This document shows, piece by piece, positions 1 through 9,466 of a stretch of 64,000 bases of DNA. The DNA is from Cyanodermella asteris (Eukaryota > Ascomycota > Lecanoromycetes > Ostropales > Stictidaceae). The stretch lies in NCBI GenBank assembly GCA_900618795.1, contig UYJD01000004.1, forward strand, positions 748,560 to 812,559, given 5' to 3'. The notes beneath the pieces are model-generated. The model did not search any database, was not told the DNA's origin, and saw only the letters and a list, made by a program, of their open reading frames with translations. The translations under genes were made by a program, and so were the position numbers. Numbering within the stretch: the first letter of the stretch is position 1; every line of letters starts with the position of its first letter.

Positions 1-129
1 TTCGGCGCAATCGCTAGATGCAATATCTTAGCACAGATGGCTCCACGTCAGAGGGCGATCAGGTTCAACACCATGTAATTTTTGCAGTGCTTCCAAACAG
101 TATGCCATTTCCACGTCTTATGAAAACGC

Positions 130-1311
130 TCACAAAGTCTTAGGCAGCATTCTGTCCTGATTCTCTCTCCACCAAACCACATCATGGGCCACGACCGGCT
201 CGACAGTATACTCCTGCCCTTCCGCGACGCGTACCAACTCCGCAACGCGATTCAGACTCTTTTGCGCCACCTCCTTGTCGATGTGTATGCAGCATGTGCG
301 TCCACTTCCGCTTTCATCTGGGTAGGTGGTGATCCACTTCTCGCCCGTCAGCATGCGGCGGTCGTGGAAAGTGTCGCCGCCGAGATAGATCCACCTTGTA
401 GGTGAGATGCGGCAAAGCATATTGATGTGGCCTGGCAAGTGACCGGGTGCGCTGATTACGTAGGCGGAGCCGTCTTTGAAGAGGTCGAGGGCGTGAGGGA
501 AAGGACCGAGGGGCTGCCATTGGGATTCCGTTCGCGTGGATGCGTGGTCGTCGGTGCCGTTGGCGTGGCCGTTTACACCGTTTGTTTCTTCGGCTTTGGG
601 CTGGCAACATCCGTCATGGGCCTGTGCGTTGGTTTTGGCTCCAGGAAAAGCTTCGAACTCGACGACTTTCTTGTCTTTGTAAAGGTTCGGATCGAAAACG
701 CTGTGGTTTCCCGTCCCAGGGAGGCCGTCTTTCAGCACGCTCTTCGCCCCCGGGCCAAGCAAGAAAGTGCTGTTGGGGAAGTCCTCTGGATCTCCATGAT
801 GATCCCAGTGAACATGGCTAATCGCAATCGCATCGATATCGTCCGCTTGGTATCCATTTGCCTGGAGCGTGTCGAGAGCACTCGGTCTGTGCTGGATCGG
901 CGACCTGGTCTTGATGTGCTTCTGCAGCACAGGCACGTATCGAGAAGGCTCCGCGCGCACGCCGAGATCAAACAGCATGCGGAAGTCCTTGCCCTCGCCT
1001 GCCCCAAATAGAGATGCTTTCGGATGATGGATCAGGAAGGACATGGACGGTACCAGGACTTTTGATTCTGCATCGGATGGCGCGTAGAAAATGTACTCTG
1101 GCAGTGTGATGTGACCGGCTGCGAAGGGAGAGATTGTCACGTAGTTCTGACCATCTCGCGGTGGTGGGAGTGCGGTGAACGACATCTCTTCTGTGCTTTG
1201 ATTTGCGTGACTTGCTTCTGTGCTGCTCTGGTCGAGCTTTTCTGCTTTGCTTGGTTTATTCTTGGGAGTGAAACAAAACAATCGAAGACTGTCCAATACT
1301 TTGAAAGGCAT
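130..1311 (-). CDS. Metallo-beta-lactamase-fold hydrolase (lactonase-like)
   Basis: This intronless frame encodes 393 residues from the ATG at 1311; a second ATG at 1185 (351 residues) would remove a low-complexity N-terminus and may be the true start. The metallo-beta-lactamase metal site is clear: HVHWDHH at about residues 166-172, a GHLPGH stretch at about 290-295, the GGD of the bridging aspartate at about 311-313, and AHD at about 375-377. Family members include N-acyl-homoserine lactonases and other dinuclear-zinc hydrolases, so hydrolysis of a lactone or ester is the likely reaction; the substrate is unknown. A polar insert at about residues 225-265, rich in Asn, Thr, His and Gly, is probably a surface loop. 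There is no signal peptide, so it is probably cytosolic. It is divergent from the MmgE/PrpD gene at 2133 and shares that promoter. The left window edge is close, so the neighbourhood may continue beyond it. Confidence 0.85.
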   Translation of the reverse strand: MPFKVLDSLRLFCFTPKNKPSKAEKLDQSSTEASHANQSTEEMSFTALPPPRDGQNYVTISPFAAGHITLPEYIFYAPSDAESKVLVPSMSFLIHHPKASLFGAGEGKDFRMLFDLGVRAEPSRYVPVLQKHIKTRSPIQHRPSALDTLQANGYQADDIDAIAISHVHWDHHGDPEDFPNSTFLLGPGAKSVLKDGLPGTGNHSVFDPNLYKDKKVVEFEAFPGAKTNAQAHDGCCQPKAEETNGVNGHANGTDDHASTRTESQWQPLGPFPHALDLFKDGSAYVISAPGHLPGHINMLCRISPTRWIYLGGDTFHDRRMLTGEKWITTYPDESGSGRTCCIHIDKEVAQKSLNRVAELVRVAEGQEYTVEPVVAHDVVWWRENQDRMLPKTL

Positions 1312-1736
1312 ATTCGGTTCAGCTTGAACGAAGGCGCGTGTGTAAAGGTAGTCCAGCAACAGATAAAATCAGGTTTGCGGGCTTCTGAAACGTGATGGGG
1401 CGTATGATCGCTCCGCAGACAAATACCATGACAATCCTTCACGAACACACGAAAAGCTCAATGGGGTATGGATTTTCCAAACTTGGGGACAGCATCGTTC
1501 CCGCAGACTCCGAGATGGTCACAGATGTGCTGTGGTTCTCGGGCGAGAAGGCCAACGGGCTTGCTCATTCATCGTGCTCGGCGCTCGATACCGTGAAGGA
1601 CGGGAGTCAAACTTACTTCGACCCCATTGGTTCGGAACAAGCTCACGAGCGGACGAGGGTAGAAATGTCGATCATATACAGGATCATGAGTGTTGTGACC
1701 CGTCTTTAGTAACACTGGTCGGAACCTGTCGCTGCT

Positions 1737-1752
1737 CGGTCGTTGGTGACCG
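1737..1752. promoter_or_regulatory. CGG-N10-CCG candidate Zn2Cys6 binding site
   Basis: A perfect 6-bp inverted repeat, TCGGTC and GACCGA with a 6-bp spacer, contains CGG and CCG triplets 10 bp apart. Zn2Cys6 homodimers bind such triplet pairs (yeast Put3 uses N10). The right half GACCGAA recurs in the site at 5850. Motifs this short arise often by chance, so function is inference. Confidence 0.3.
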
Positions 1753-2017
1753 AAAATGCCGAGCGAGCTTCAGCCTCGAGGGATTCTTCGCGCGTTGCAT
1801 CGCGTCTCACCTACAGGTCTTCCTCATCAACCGACCCCACAAACTGGGTCCATACATGTCATCCTGTCATTGTCGGTATGCGGGTCTCTCACAGATCTTC
1901 CAATCTTGCTAGCAAAAGCCGTCCGTCATTCGGCTTGTGTGGTGAAGCCAGCAGGACCTGATCATGGGTCCCACCTTTCCTCCAGAGGCGATTGCTTGGG
2001 CAACTTTTTGGCCAAGA

Positions 2018-2029
2018 TGATTATAATAG
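2018..2029 (+). promoter_or_regulatory. TATA-like element upstream of MmgE/PrpD gene
   Basis: The stretch TGATTATAATAG lies about 105 bp before the ATG at 2133 in otherwise GC-balanced sequence. Many fungal promoters have no functional TATA box, so this is only a candidate. Confidence 0.25.
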
Positions 2030-2132
2030 ATCTCCGTGATCACGATACTTGCAGTCATCGCCTTTGAGACTCTCTCTGCCTCTTCCTTTGCTTTTTGAAA
2101 ACCACGTCTTCATCTGACACTTGATCGCAAAC

Positions 2133-3593
2133 ATGGCTCCGGCAGCAGATGACAACTCGGCAAAGGTCTTCGACCAAGTCATCACCGACATCGTCGACTA
2201 CGTCTACGACTTCAAGCCCACCAGCGAGAAAGCATGGACAAACGCCAAAGCTACCCTGCTCGACGCCCTGGGCTGCACCTTCGAGTGCCTCACCCTCAGC
2301 GAAGCATGCCGCAAACTAGTCGGGCCCGTCTTCCCCGGCAACACGACCGTCAAGAACGGCTTCAAGCTGCCCGGAACCCACTACGAGCTCGACATCCTCA
2401 AAGGTGCCTTCGACATGGGCGTGCTGGTTCGCTACCTCGACCACAACGACGCCTTCCTAGGGGCAGAATGGGGCCATCCATCGGATAACCTAGGCGCCAT
2501 CCTCGCGGTGTCCGACACGTTGAACCGCTCCGGGCACAAGAAGATCGATATCGATACCGTCTTGCAGGCGCTCATTAAAGCATATGAGATCCAAGGCGTC
2601 TTCCAGATTCGCAACTCGTACAACAAGGTCGGGCTCGATCACGTCATCAACGTCAAGGTCGCATCCACCGCCGTTGTCTCCTGGCTCATGGACCTCAGTA
2701 AGGAAGAGGCCAAAGCTGCCGTCTCGCACGCCTGGATCGACGGACACCCGCTGCGCACGTACCGACACGCTCCGAACGCGGGGCCCCGGAAAGGTTGGGC
2801 GGGCGGCGACGCGTGCATGCGCGCCGTGCACAATGTGCTGCAGGTCAAGAACGGGCAGCCGGGCCTCGCGACCGCGCTCAGCGCGCCGCGATGGGGGTTC
2901 TATGACGTGCTGTTCAAGGGCAAAGAGTTTGAGTTCCCCAAGAAGTTCGGCACCTGGTGTGTCGAGAATATCCTCTTCAAGGTCAATTGCGCCGAGGGAC
3001 ACGCGCTCACGGCGGTGGAGGCGGCGCTCAGCGTAGCGGAAGAACTCAAGAAGCGGGGCAAGACGGTGGACGATATCGCAAAGGTCTCGATCCGGACGCA
3101 AGAGGCGGCGATGGATATCATCAACAAGCAAGGTCCGCTGCATAACCCCGCTGACAGAGATCACTGCATGCAATACATGGTCGGCGTGGTGCTGTGCAAG
3201 GGCGCCATGGTCGACACGGCAGACTACCAGGACGACTCACCGTACGCGACATCGAAGCAGCTGGCTGACTTGCGGGCGAAGATGGAGTTGTGGGAGGACA
3301 AGCAGATCACAAAGGACTACCACGATTTGGACATTCGCAGTGCGACGAACGGTCTCACTGTCACGCTCAATGACGGCACGGTACTCGACGAGGTTGCGGT
3401 TGAGTTCCCGCTCGGAAGCCCGAAGAGGACTGAAACGCTGCCGCTGGTGGCTGAGAAGGCCAAAGCGAACCTGTCTTTGATGGTCGATGACGCTCGTGTG
3501 GAGGAGATTTTGGGTGCCTGGGAGTCCAAAGACTTTTTGCAGAGAGACGTCAGTTCGATACTCGATCTGTTCACTCCACGACTTCCGAATTAG
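2133..3593 (+). CDS. MmgE/PrpD family, 2-methylcitrate dehydratase-like
   Basis: This single-exon gene encodes 486 residues, close to the roughly 480-500 usual for PrpD. The ATG at 2133 has a good context (GCAAACATGG). Stretches typical of the PrpD branch are visible: HPSDNLGAILAVSD, KGWAGGDA near the middle, and NPADRDHCMQYMV. PrpD enzymes dehydrate 2-methylcitrate to 2-methyl-cis-aconitate in propionate breakdown. Alkylcitrate dehydratases of fungal maleidride pathways belong to the same family. I see no mitochondrial presequence, unlike what is expected for a housekeeping methylcitrate-cycle enzyme, so it could be a cytosolic paralogue with a specialised substrate. It is divergent from the metallo-beta-lactamase-fold gene and convergent with the SMP-30-like gene. 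A second, only distantly similar, family member sits at 17841. Family is certain; substrate is inferred. Confidence 0.9.
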   Translation: MAPAADDNSAKVFDQVITDIVDYVYDFKPTSEKAWTNAKATLLDALGCTFECLTLSEACRKLVGPVFPGNTTVKNGFKLPGTHYELDILKGAFDMGVLVRYLDHNDAFLGAEWGHPSDNLGAILAVSDTLNRSGHKKIDIDTVLQALIKAYEIQGVFQIRNSYNKVGLDHVINVKVASTAVVSWLMDLSKEEAKAAVSHAWIDGHPLRTYRHAPNAGPRKGWAGGDACMRAVHNVLQVKNGQPGLATALSAPRWGFYDVLFKGKEFEFPKKFGTWCVENILFKVNCAEGHALTAVEAALSVAEELKKRGKTVDDIAKVSIRTQEAAMDIINKQGPLHNPADRDHCMQYMVGVVLCKGAMVDTADYQDDSPYATSKQLADLRAKMELWEDKQITKDYHDLDIRSATNGLTVTLNDGTVLDEVAVEFPLGSPKRTETLPLVAEKAKANLSLMVDDARVEEILGAWESKDFLQRDVSSILDLFTPRLPN

Positions 3594-4126
3594 ATAGATT
3601 AGGTCCGAAATTTGATCTCTGTTTGTGAACCCAAAGAACTCTGCTCAGTAGGATTGATGAAGACCGTCAGCAGTAAGAGGAGCAAAAAAGGAAAAGCAGA
3701 AGCAAAAGCAGCAAAAGGAAACAGGCGGAACTAAACCCAGGGCAAAACTGTGATTCACAGAAACCCGCCGTGAAGGGGATTTTTTTTAATGCCAATTCAC
3801 TAGGTGGTTCCAATATGTCGGTCAGGTTAAGTGAGGCTTGCTAGCCAACTAAGCCGGGCCCAGCGAAGTTTGGTAGCCTGCTATCATTCACACCTGATTA
3901 TGCCATGGTGGTGATTTGCAGATGTTGATACTTGTTCCAGTATGAAAATGTATACCTCACATCTGCAATTACGGATCTCGGTCGAGGGGCACACCTGGTA
4001 AATCGTTAGGCGACTGATGAACAGTTTCTGGGACGATTGAAAGAGCATGCTGCAAAGTCTCAATAAACAGCCTGTGAGCTAGCTATCGAATTGTACATTC
4101 TGATACTCAGGCCAAATCAACTCGCC
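3594..4126. other. Convergent intergenic region
   Basis: This is the 3' space between two convergent genes. It has A-rich stretches near 3690-3720 and a short T run near 3780 that could serve 3' end formation. No gene is supported. Confidence 0.5.
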
Positions 4127-5285
4127 CTACTCGAAGCGATCGCTTTTCCTCGGCCGCGCACCACACTGGATATGCCACAGTTTGTCAAAGCCCAGTAACA
4201 GAAGCCCATCCGGCACTAACATGAAGTTATTAACACCCGTCGAAACCCTCACCTCTCCCAACATAGCCCCGCTGCTGTCCCAAGCCGTGACTCCATTCCC
4301 GCTCGACGATCAAATGTACCCCTTCTCATCCACATGCATGCCGTCCACAAACGGGTTGGCACCGTAAGCAAGCACACGACGATTCGCCAACCCGGACCCT
4401 GTCTTCGTGACATCGTACGCGTAGATCGTGTTGGGGCGCGACCCGTTGAAGTGGCCTCCCTCATGCACATATCCCGAGTCATTGATGTACAACGTGTCGT
4501 AATCAGGCGAGAACTCGAGGCCGTTTGGTTGGTCGAAGCCATCCGCTACGACGCGCACGACGCCCGTCTTCGGATCGAAGCGGTAGACTTGGCTGGGCAT
4601 GATGGGTTCTGGTTTGAAGCCCTCAAATAAGCCGTAGCTGTTGTCTGTGAACCAGATCGAGCCATCGCGGTTGATGCGTACGTCGTTGACGGCGGAGAAG
4701 TTGCGGCCGTAGAACGAGGTCAGGAGGGGCGTGGCGCGCTTGCTTTTCGGCTCGAAGAGCACGAGGGCGCTGGGCTGGTCGGCGCCAAAGGAGCAGAAGA
4801 GGAGATGGGTGGAGTTGTATTTCGTGGCACCGTTGGGAAAGGCCATGCCGGGCACGCGGTAGGAGGCGGTCATTTTGTAGGTGGAGGCATCGATGACGGT
4901 GACATTGATGGGATCAGAGAGACTGGATGACTGGGAGGCCGCATAGATTGAGTCCGTTGATGGTAGGTAGACTCCGGCTTCGTGGCTGCATGTTTAATAT
5001 AATATGTCAGTCAATGCTCATGTTTCTGCTTGCGGGCACATTCTGAATACATCATCTGCAGGCTGGCCATGGGGGATTCGAATAGGGAGCTGCATACACA
5101 AACTGCCATGCTTTTTGATCTGGAATCGATGCAGAAACATTGTTGCCCATCATCTTGAGGAAACGATCATCGTAAGACACGAGCTTTACGGAGGAGTTTG
5201 TGGCCTGGAAGGCGTCCACGTAGCCGCTGTAGCTGTAGTTGGCTGCCAGCTGCAGCAGGTCGACAACCAACGTCGTGACCTGCAT
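4127..5285 (-). pseudogene. SMP-30/gluconolactonase-like protein with in-frame stop
   Basis: Two exons can be placed: 5285-5098 and 4985-4127, with a 112-bp intron (donor GTATGC, acceptor ATGCAG) joining AWQFV to HEAGVYLP. The product has the SMP-30/gluconolactonase/LRE beta-propeller look: HEAGVYLPSTDSIYAAS, then NDVRINRDGSIWFTDNSYG, DQPNGLEFSPD and NTIYAYDV. Such enzymes hydrolyse sugar lactones and related lactones with a bound divalent metal. The frame is interrupted by TGA at 4312-4310, exactly where a tryptophan is expected (GYI-stop-SSSGNGV). It then stays open and family-like for about 60 more residues to a TAG at 4127. This could be a nonsense mutation, stop readthrough or a base error. 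The start is uncertain: 5285 gives no signal peptide, and an unseen first exon is possible. Divergent from the SDR gene at 6267. Confidence 0.7.
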
Positions 5286-6266
5286 ACTGAAAAGCTTCGA
5301 ATGCTGAAAGATGCAAGGGGCCAAAAAGGTTTGACACGACCGATAATGACAGGGCCCTCACGTCTACCAGCAAAAAAGCACATGCTGCCAGTCTTTATAC
5401 TCATCCTCGATCAACAGTTGGAACGACTTCCAGAATCACCTGAGGCACGGCCAACTTCAAGAAGGCAGGACAAGAGCTGAATGTAACGTCCATCTTACGA
5501 AGTTGCGTGTCTGGCACATCTCACGGCGAGAAGGAGTACAAGACAGGAATGGAAGGAAGGCAGACACAGATAGCTCCAGCCTATCAGCAGCCCAAGCTCT
5601 CGAGCTTCAAGCCGCGCGCGACCGGGACAAAGCTGGTCTTACTGACGCCAGAGGCGGGCGGATCGCCGACCCTCGATAAGAAGCCGCCGTTCTGTTATGT
5701 GGGAAGGAGAAGAAGCGCGTTGTTCCACGAGCGGGAATGTTGACAGAGAGTTCGAATGTGGCTGAGGACCCGGCTGGTGGCTGGTGTGGCGTCCAGTGGA
5801 AGTTTCGAACGCTGTGGAGCTGGACGATCTTCCTCCCACGTTTCGACGCCGGGATTGTGAGACCGAACGTCGGTAGGTGCTTCTTTGTGCTCCACTTGCT
5901 GCTTTCAACCGTGGGCGTTGGAGGCCCGTGTTGCTCATCTGCCGCACGCTATCATGCATGTGAAAGGAGAGCTGCAGCTCGTCCCTGACTTGACGCTCGC
6001 CATGCCTGCCGGTGACGTGTGACGGCCAACTGGGACACAGCAGAGCCCCTCAGTTCACCATGCGACAGCGGTTGGTGGGCAGCTGCGTCCTGAGCAGCTG
6101 AGAAATCAAGCTCCAACAGCACGACGTTCATATTCTGCTCGAGTTCCAGATCTCGGAGACGTAGCTCGTTCATTGACTCTTGCCAAAGACTCCGACTGCG
6201 CATCATAATTCCTAGAAACGCACCCTCAGGAGCTGACATTTTATCCGTCCCTAAAACTCTATCAGT
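5286..6266. other. Divergent intergenic region, shared promoter
   Basis: This stretch lies between the SMP-30-like gene and the SDR and should hold both promoters. It includes a CGG-N10-CCG element. A 190-codon frame antisense to the SDR start (6524-5952) is not supported. Confidence 0.55.
5850..5865. promoter_or_regulatory. CGG-N10-CCG candidate Zn2Cys6 binding site
   Basis: CGG and CCG triplets are spaced by 10 bp and the right half-site reads GACCGAAC, matching the right half of the element at 1737. It sits in the middle of the second divergent promoter of this neighbourhood. Binding is inferred. Confidence 0.25.
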
Positions 6267-7207
6267 ATGTCGAGCAAAGTCCTTCTCCTCTACGGCTCTG
6301 GCCCAAATGTTGGCGTTACCATCCTGAAGAAGTTCGCCTCCGAGGGTTGGAAGACGGCAGCCGTGGTCAGGACCATGAAGGACGAGTACAAGGGCACGGC
6401 CGACGTGGTGATTCAGGGCGACTTTGCCGATGCGAAGGCGGTTCAGGCCATATACAAGGAAGTTGAGAGCAAGCTGGGCACACCCAATTGCGTTGCCTGG
6501 AATGGTACGTCGAAAGTCTCGCAATGTTTGTGGCTCTGGCTAGACCAGTCAGCCCAGTTTTTCTTGTTTCTTCTTATTCTTGGTTCGCGGAAGGCTTACT
6601 CGGAATGCTCTTTCGCTCAAGACAGCGACCGTGTTGTTGTGGCCCGAATATCCTCTGCTGACTTGCTTTGCAACATGTAGCTTACTCCTTTGAGACGTTC
6701 AACCCAGACATGAAGACACCATTCGCCGCGTCTCCCGAGGTCTACGCGAAAGATCTGGCAGTGAACACAGTCAGCGTCTACGCCGCAGCTCAAGTCGCCA
6801 CGGACGGCTTCACTAAATTGGGCGACGGCCCAAAATCGTTCATCTACACCGGCAACCCGTTTGCAACATCGATTGTACCCGAGCAGACAGGCTTGGCCAG
6901 CGGCAAGGCGGCGGCTGGCTACCTCATCGAACTAGCCTCCATTGCACTGAAGGACTCGCAGTGGTACTACGCAGACGAGAGACTGGCCAATGGCCGTTCT
7001 GTCATGATGCGTATTGATGCCAAGGAGCACGGAGAGGTCTTTTACACTTTGGCCACCAGTGGAAAGCAGGAGCCGTGGAACTACACCTTCGTCAAGGGCA
7101 AGGGGTATGTCAAGTTCCCAGACATTCACGATCGTGACTATACACCGATCGGGGACTTGCTTGCGGGCGTGCAGGGAGAGGGGGAGAACTATCTTGTGAA
7201 GAGCTGA
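6267..7207 (+). CDS. Atypical short-chain dehydrogenase/reductase-like protein
   Basis: Exons 6267-6504 and 6681-7207 are joined over a 176-bp intron (donor GTACGT, acceptor TGTAG, with a CTGAC branch-like site), giving 254 residues. The N-terminus has a Rossmann nucleotide-binding start: VLLLYGSGPNVGVTILKKFA, then a second strand KTAAVVRT. The DLAVNTVSVYAAAQ stretch matches the SDR helix after the N-terminal fold. The usual YxxxK pair is not intact: the lysine is present in GLASGKAA but the position four before it is Leu. It may therefore bind NAD(P) without classical SDR chemistry, or use another residue. No signal peptide. It is divergent from the SMP-30-like gene, which suggests joint regulation. 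Family call is good; activity is unknown. Confidence 0.8.
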
Positions 7208-7799
7208 GAGGAGCGGGGCGGTGTCAATTTTGATCTTGATATGTCCATGAGAACGCCCGCGGAAGAGTCCTTCAGCAGGGACATGCAGGCGGAGGGTTGA
7301 CTGTGGACAGGCAATTTATACATCCGGTATCACTCGATCTGAATCCCATAGCTCCTGTCGCCGGTTTTCCGCAAATACTGTTGCTGTGACAGGTTTGATT
7401 GCATTGAGAACCATTCTGGTTGGTCGCGCTCGCATCCCCGCTCATAAGTCATGCGCTGGATTGGTAGATTGGCGGTTCTCTCGTAGACACCCCGCTTACC
7501 TTCAACAGATCTCAGTATCATGATAAACCGGGCTGTGTTCATGTGGCCACGGCCCGGAAGAGGTAGAACGTGTGCTGGCCTAATGCTCCCCAGAGCTTCC
7601 ATACAGGACTCATCTCTAGCACGATTTGTCACCTCAAACATCTTGAAATAGTTTGAAAGTGTTGACTTGGTTTTCGGAAAAGGAAGCCCCTGTGGTTTGT
7701 TCCAAAGTCACCGAAGAAACCGCCTTCGTCCGGTTGCCACTCCGCCCCTATAGGCGACAGATCGCTCACAATAATGACACTGCAGCAAAGAAATAGGTG
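7208..7799. other. Intergenic region
   Basis: Downstream of the SDR. I see no supported gene; the left end of the HET fossil may fade into it. Confidence 0.4.
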
Positions 7800-8593
7800 T
7801 CCTCACTTCATGGATCCGATGCCGCCTGTATCTCCAGCCGAACGACAATGTCCATCTCCTTGGTCTTTCCGATTTCGAGCAAACGCCTTGGCGAGTCCTT
7901 TGGGAGGTGTCTGCGGCGGGTACAGTCGTGAGTCTTGATACAAAAGCTAAGCCACTCAAAGATCTTACTCAAGGTCTTAGCTCTGATCGGTCCTGGACAT
8001 TTGTCCTGTTCATCAAGTTCGTAGAGCCAATGAGCTTTTTGCAATCACAAAAGTACAGGATGCCTGGGTGGCTCTCCGTATAAAGAGGGGTGGGCATCTC
8101 CTCCAATCAGCCGCTCGGACTCTGCAATTTCAGGGAACAGCACAAGGGCCATATCAAGCGTTTGCGAGATTGGAAGCATCTCGGACGAATTGAGCGCTTG
8201 CGCACGACGAAATGCGGGGAACCCATAGATTCGGCTTGTTGTCTCATTATTCCAATCAACACCAAATTGTCAGTAGCGATAAACGAGACGGCAGAGTTTG
8301 CATCCATGCTCGATGGCGATAACTTTTGCATCTTCCCACGAGTTGCGAAGGAGAGGAGTTGACGGGTCATTTTCAACCTTCGCCGCGGGTATCTGGGAAC
8401 TAGATCGTATGCATACTTCAGCATCAAACAAGGCAAACTCATCCGCAGGGTCAAGAAGTGAGACAAAATACAAGGTAGTGAGCCTGTCTACTTTGTGTTG
8501 ATACTGCCACCGGAAAAGTTTTGTACTTGAAAGTGCGACCCACTTTGGACACAACCGGTTCGGCAAAAGACTCATGCTGAGTGCTGCACCCAA
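7800..8593 (-). pseudogene. HET-domain (heterokaryon incompatibility) gene fossil
   Basis: Several minus-strand pieces in different frames resemble the N-terminal half of fungal HET-domain proteins. One is a cysteine-containing stretch (IEHGCKLCRLVY). Another is a DPADEFALFD segment. A third is the typical stretch just before the HET core (CIKTHDCTRRR followed by SPRRLLEIG). The copy is broken, with several breaks, and the core and C-terminal half are not recognisable. HET proteins take part in non-self recognition in fungi, and decayed copies are common. Age looks moderate, since the protein similarity is still readable by eye. Confidence 0.5.
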
Positions 8594-9466
8594 GGATATT
8601 TACGTGCTGGTAGATAATGCATCTATCATCCTACAGGAGACGGGAAGCACTTGATAATAGAAGTTCCAAGCGCATGTGCTGGTAGCATAAGTGAAGAACT
8701 GTGCACCAGCTTGAAAGCATTGCAGATGCTCACTTTCGCGCCACAATCTGTTGCGTCACGTGCCGGGGCTGATAATCCGACATGGCACCTCCCAAGCAGG
8801 CCGACAGGGGTCTTCATGGCGACACTTGATGACCAACCTCGCAAGTGGGTCCATCAGCACTATCTTACGCACCTAAAGCACTCTTAATTAAGTAGCTGAA
8901 GGCATGCTTATACTACTCACTGAACGTACTTGTGCAAGGACCTTTGAAAGTGGCAATCAAAGGAGGTAGCGAAGTACCTACTTACGCAACGAGTTGCGTC
9001 AGCCCGCCTTGCTCCCAAGGCGACATTTCTGCTCTCTTTGAGCCAATCGTCCTGCTCGACACTCGAGAGCAGTGATTGACATTTTGTGCCGTCTCACTCA
9101 GAGCTCTGCTTGGCATTCCCAGGCTCGATCCGGTCTTTCGGACGACTCGACCGAGCAGCTGGGTTGTGAAATTCAACCAGGGTCTCGAAGGATTCAGCCG
9201 TTGGTGGCTCTACCTGGGATGTACCGCCGGTTTGACCAGGACCACCTCTCACTCCTTCCTCATCCTTCGCTTATCGTCGACGAACATTGGCAGAATATTG
9301 GCGAAACATGAATCGGGCAAGCAAGAAGATGGCTGTCGGATACCTCGCGGCGGGCGTACGTTCTCTGGAGTATATGGGTGGTTGAGGACGGCGACGTTTC
9401 CCGCAGAATGACACGAAAGACGTCTACCAGGGACTTTGGAAGGTTGCAATTGCGAGAATAGTCAAG
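8594..9466. other. Upstream region of the epoxide hydrolase gene
   Basis: No gene is supported. The right part should hold the promoter of the gene at 9467; a TATA-like GTATAT lies about 95 bp before its ATG. Confidence 0.4.

Larger units (their letters stand above)
1312..2132. other. Divergent intergenic region, shared promoter
   Basis: This region lies between two genes transcribed away from each other and must hold both promoters. It contains a CGG-N10-CCG inverted repeat and, near the right end, a TATA-like stretch. No protein reading frame here is convincing. Confidence 0.6.

Noticed and set aside
4268-4314. A 45-nt intron (GTACAT to GACAG, minus strand) that would remove the stop in the SMP-30-like gene
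   Set aside because: It would be very short and would delete a strand typical of the family, so a nonsense change is simpler. Left as a point to test.
5952-6524. 190-codon frame antisense to the first exon of the SDR
   Set aside because: It is the shadow of real coding sequence and promoter; no family similarity.
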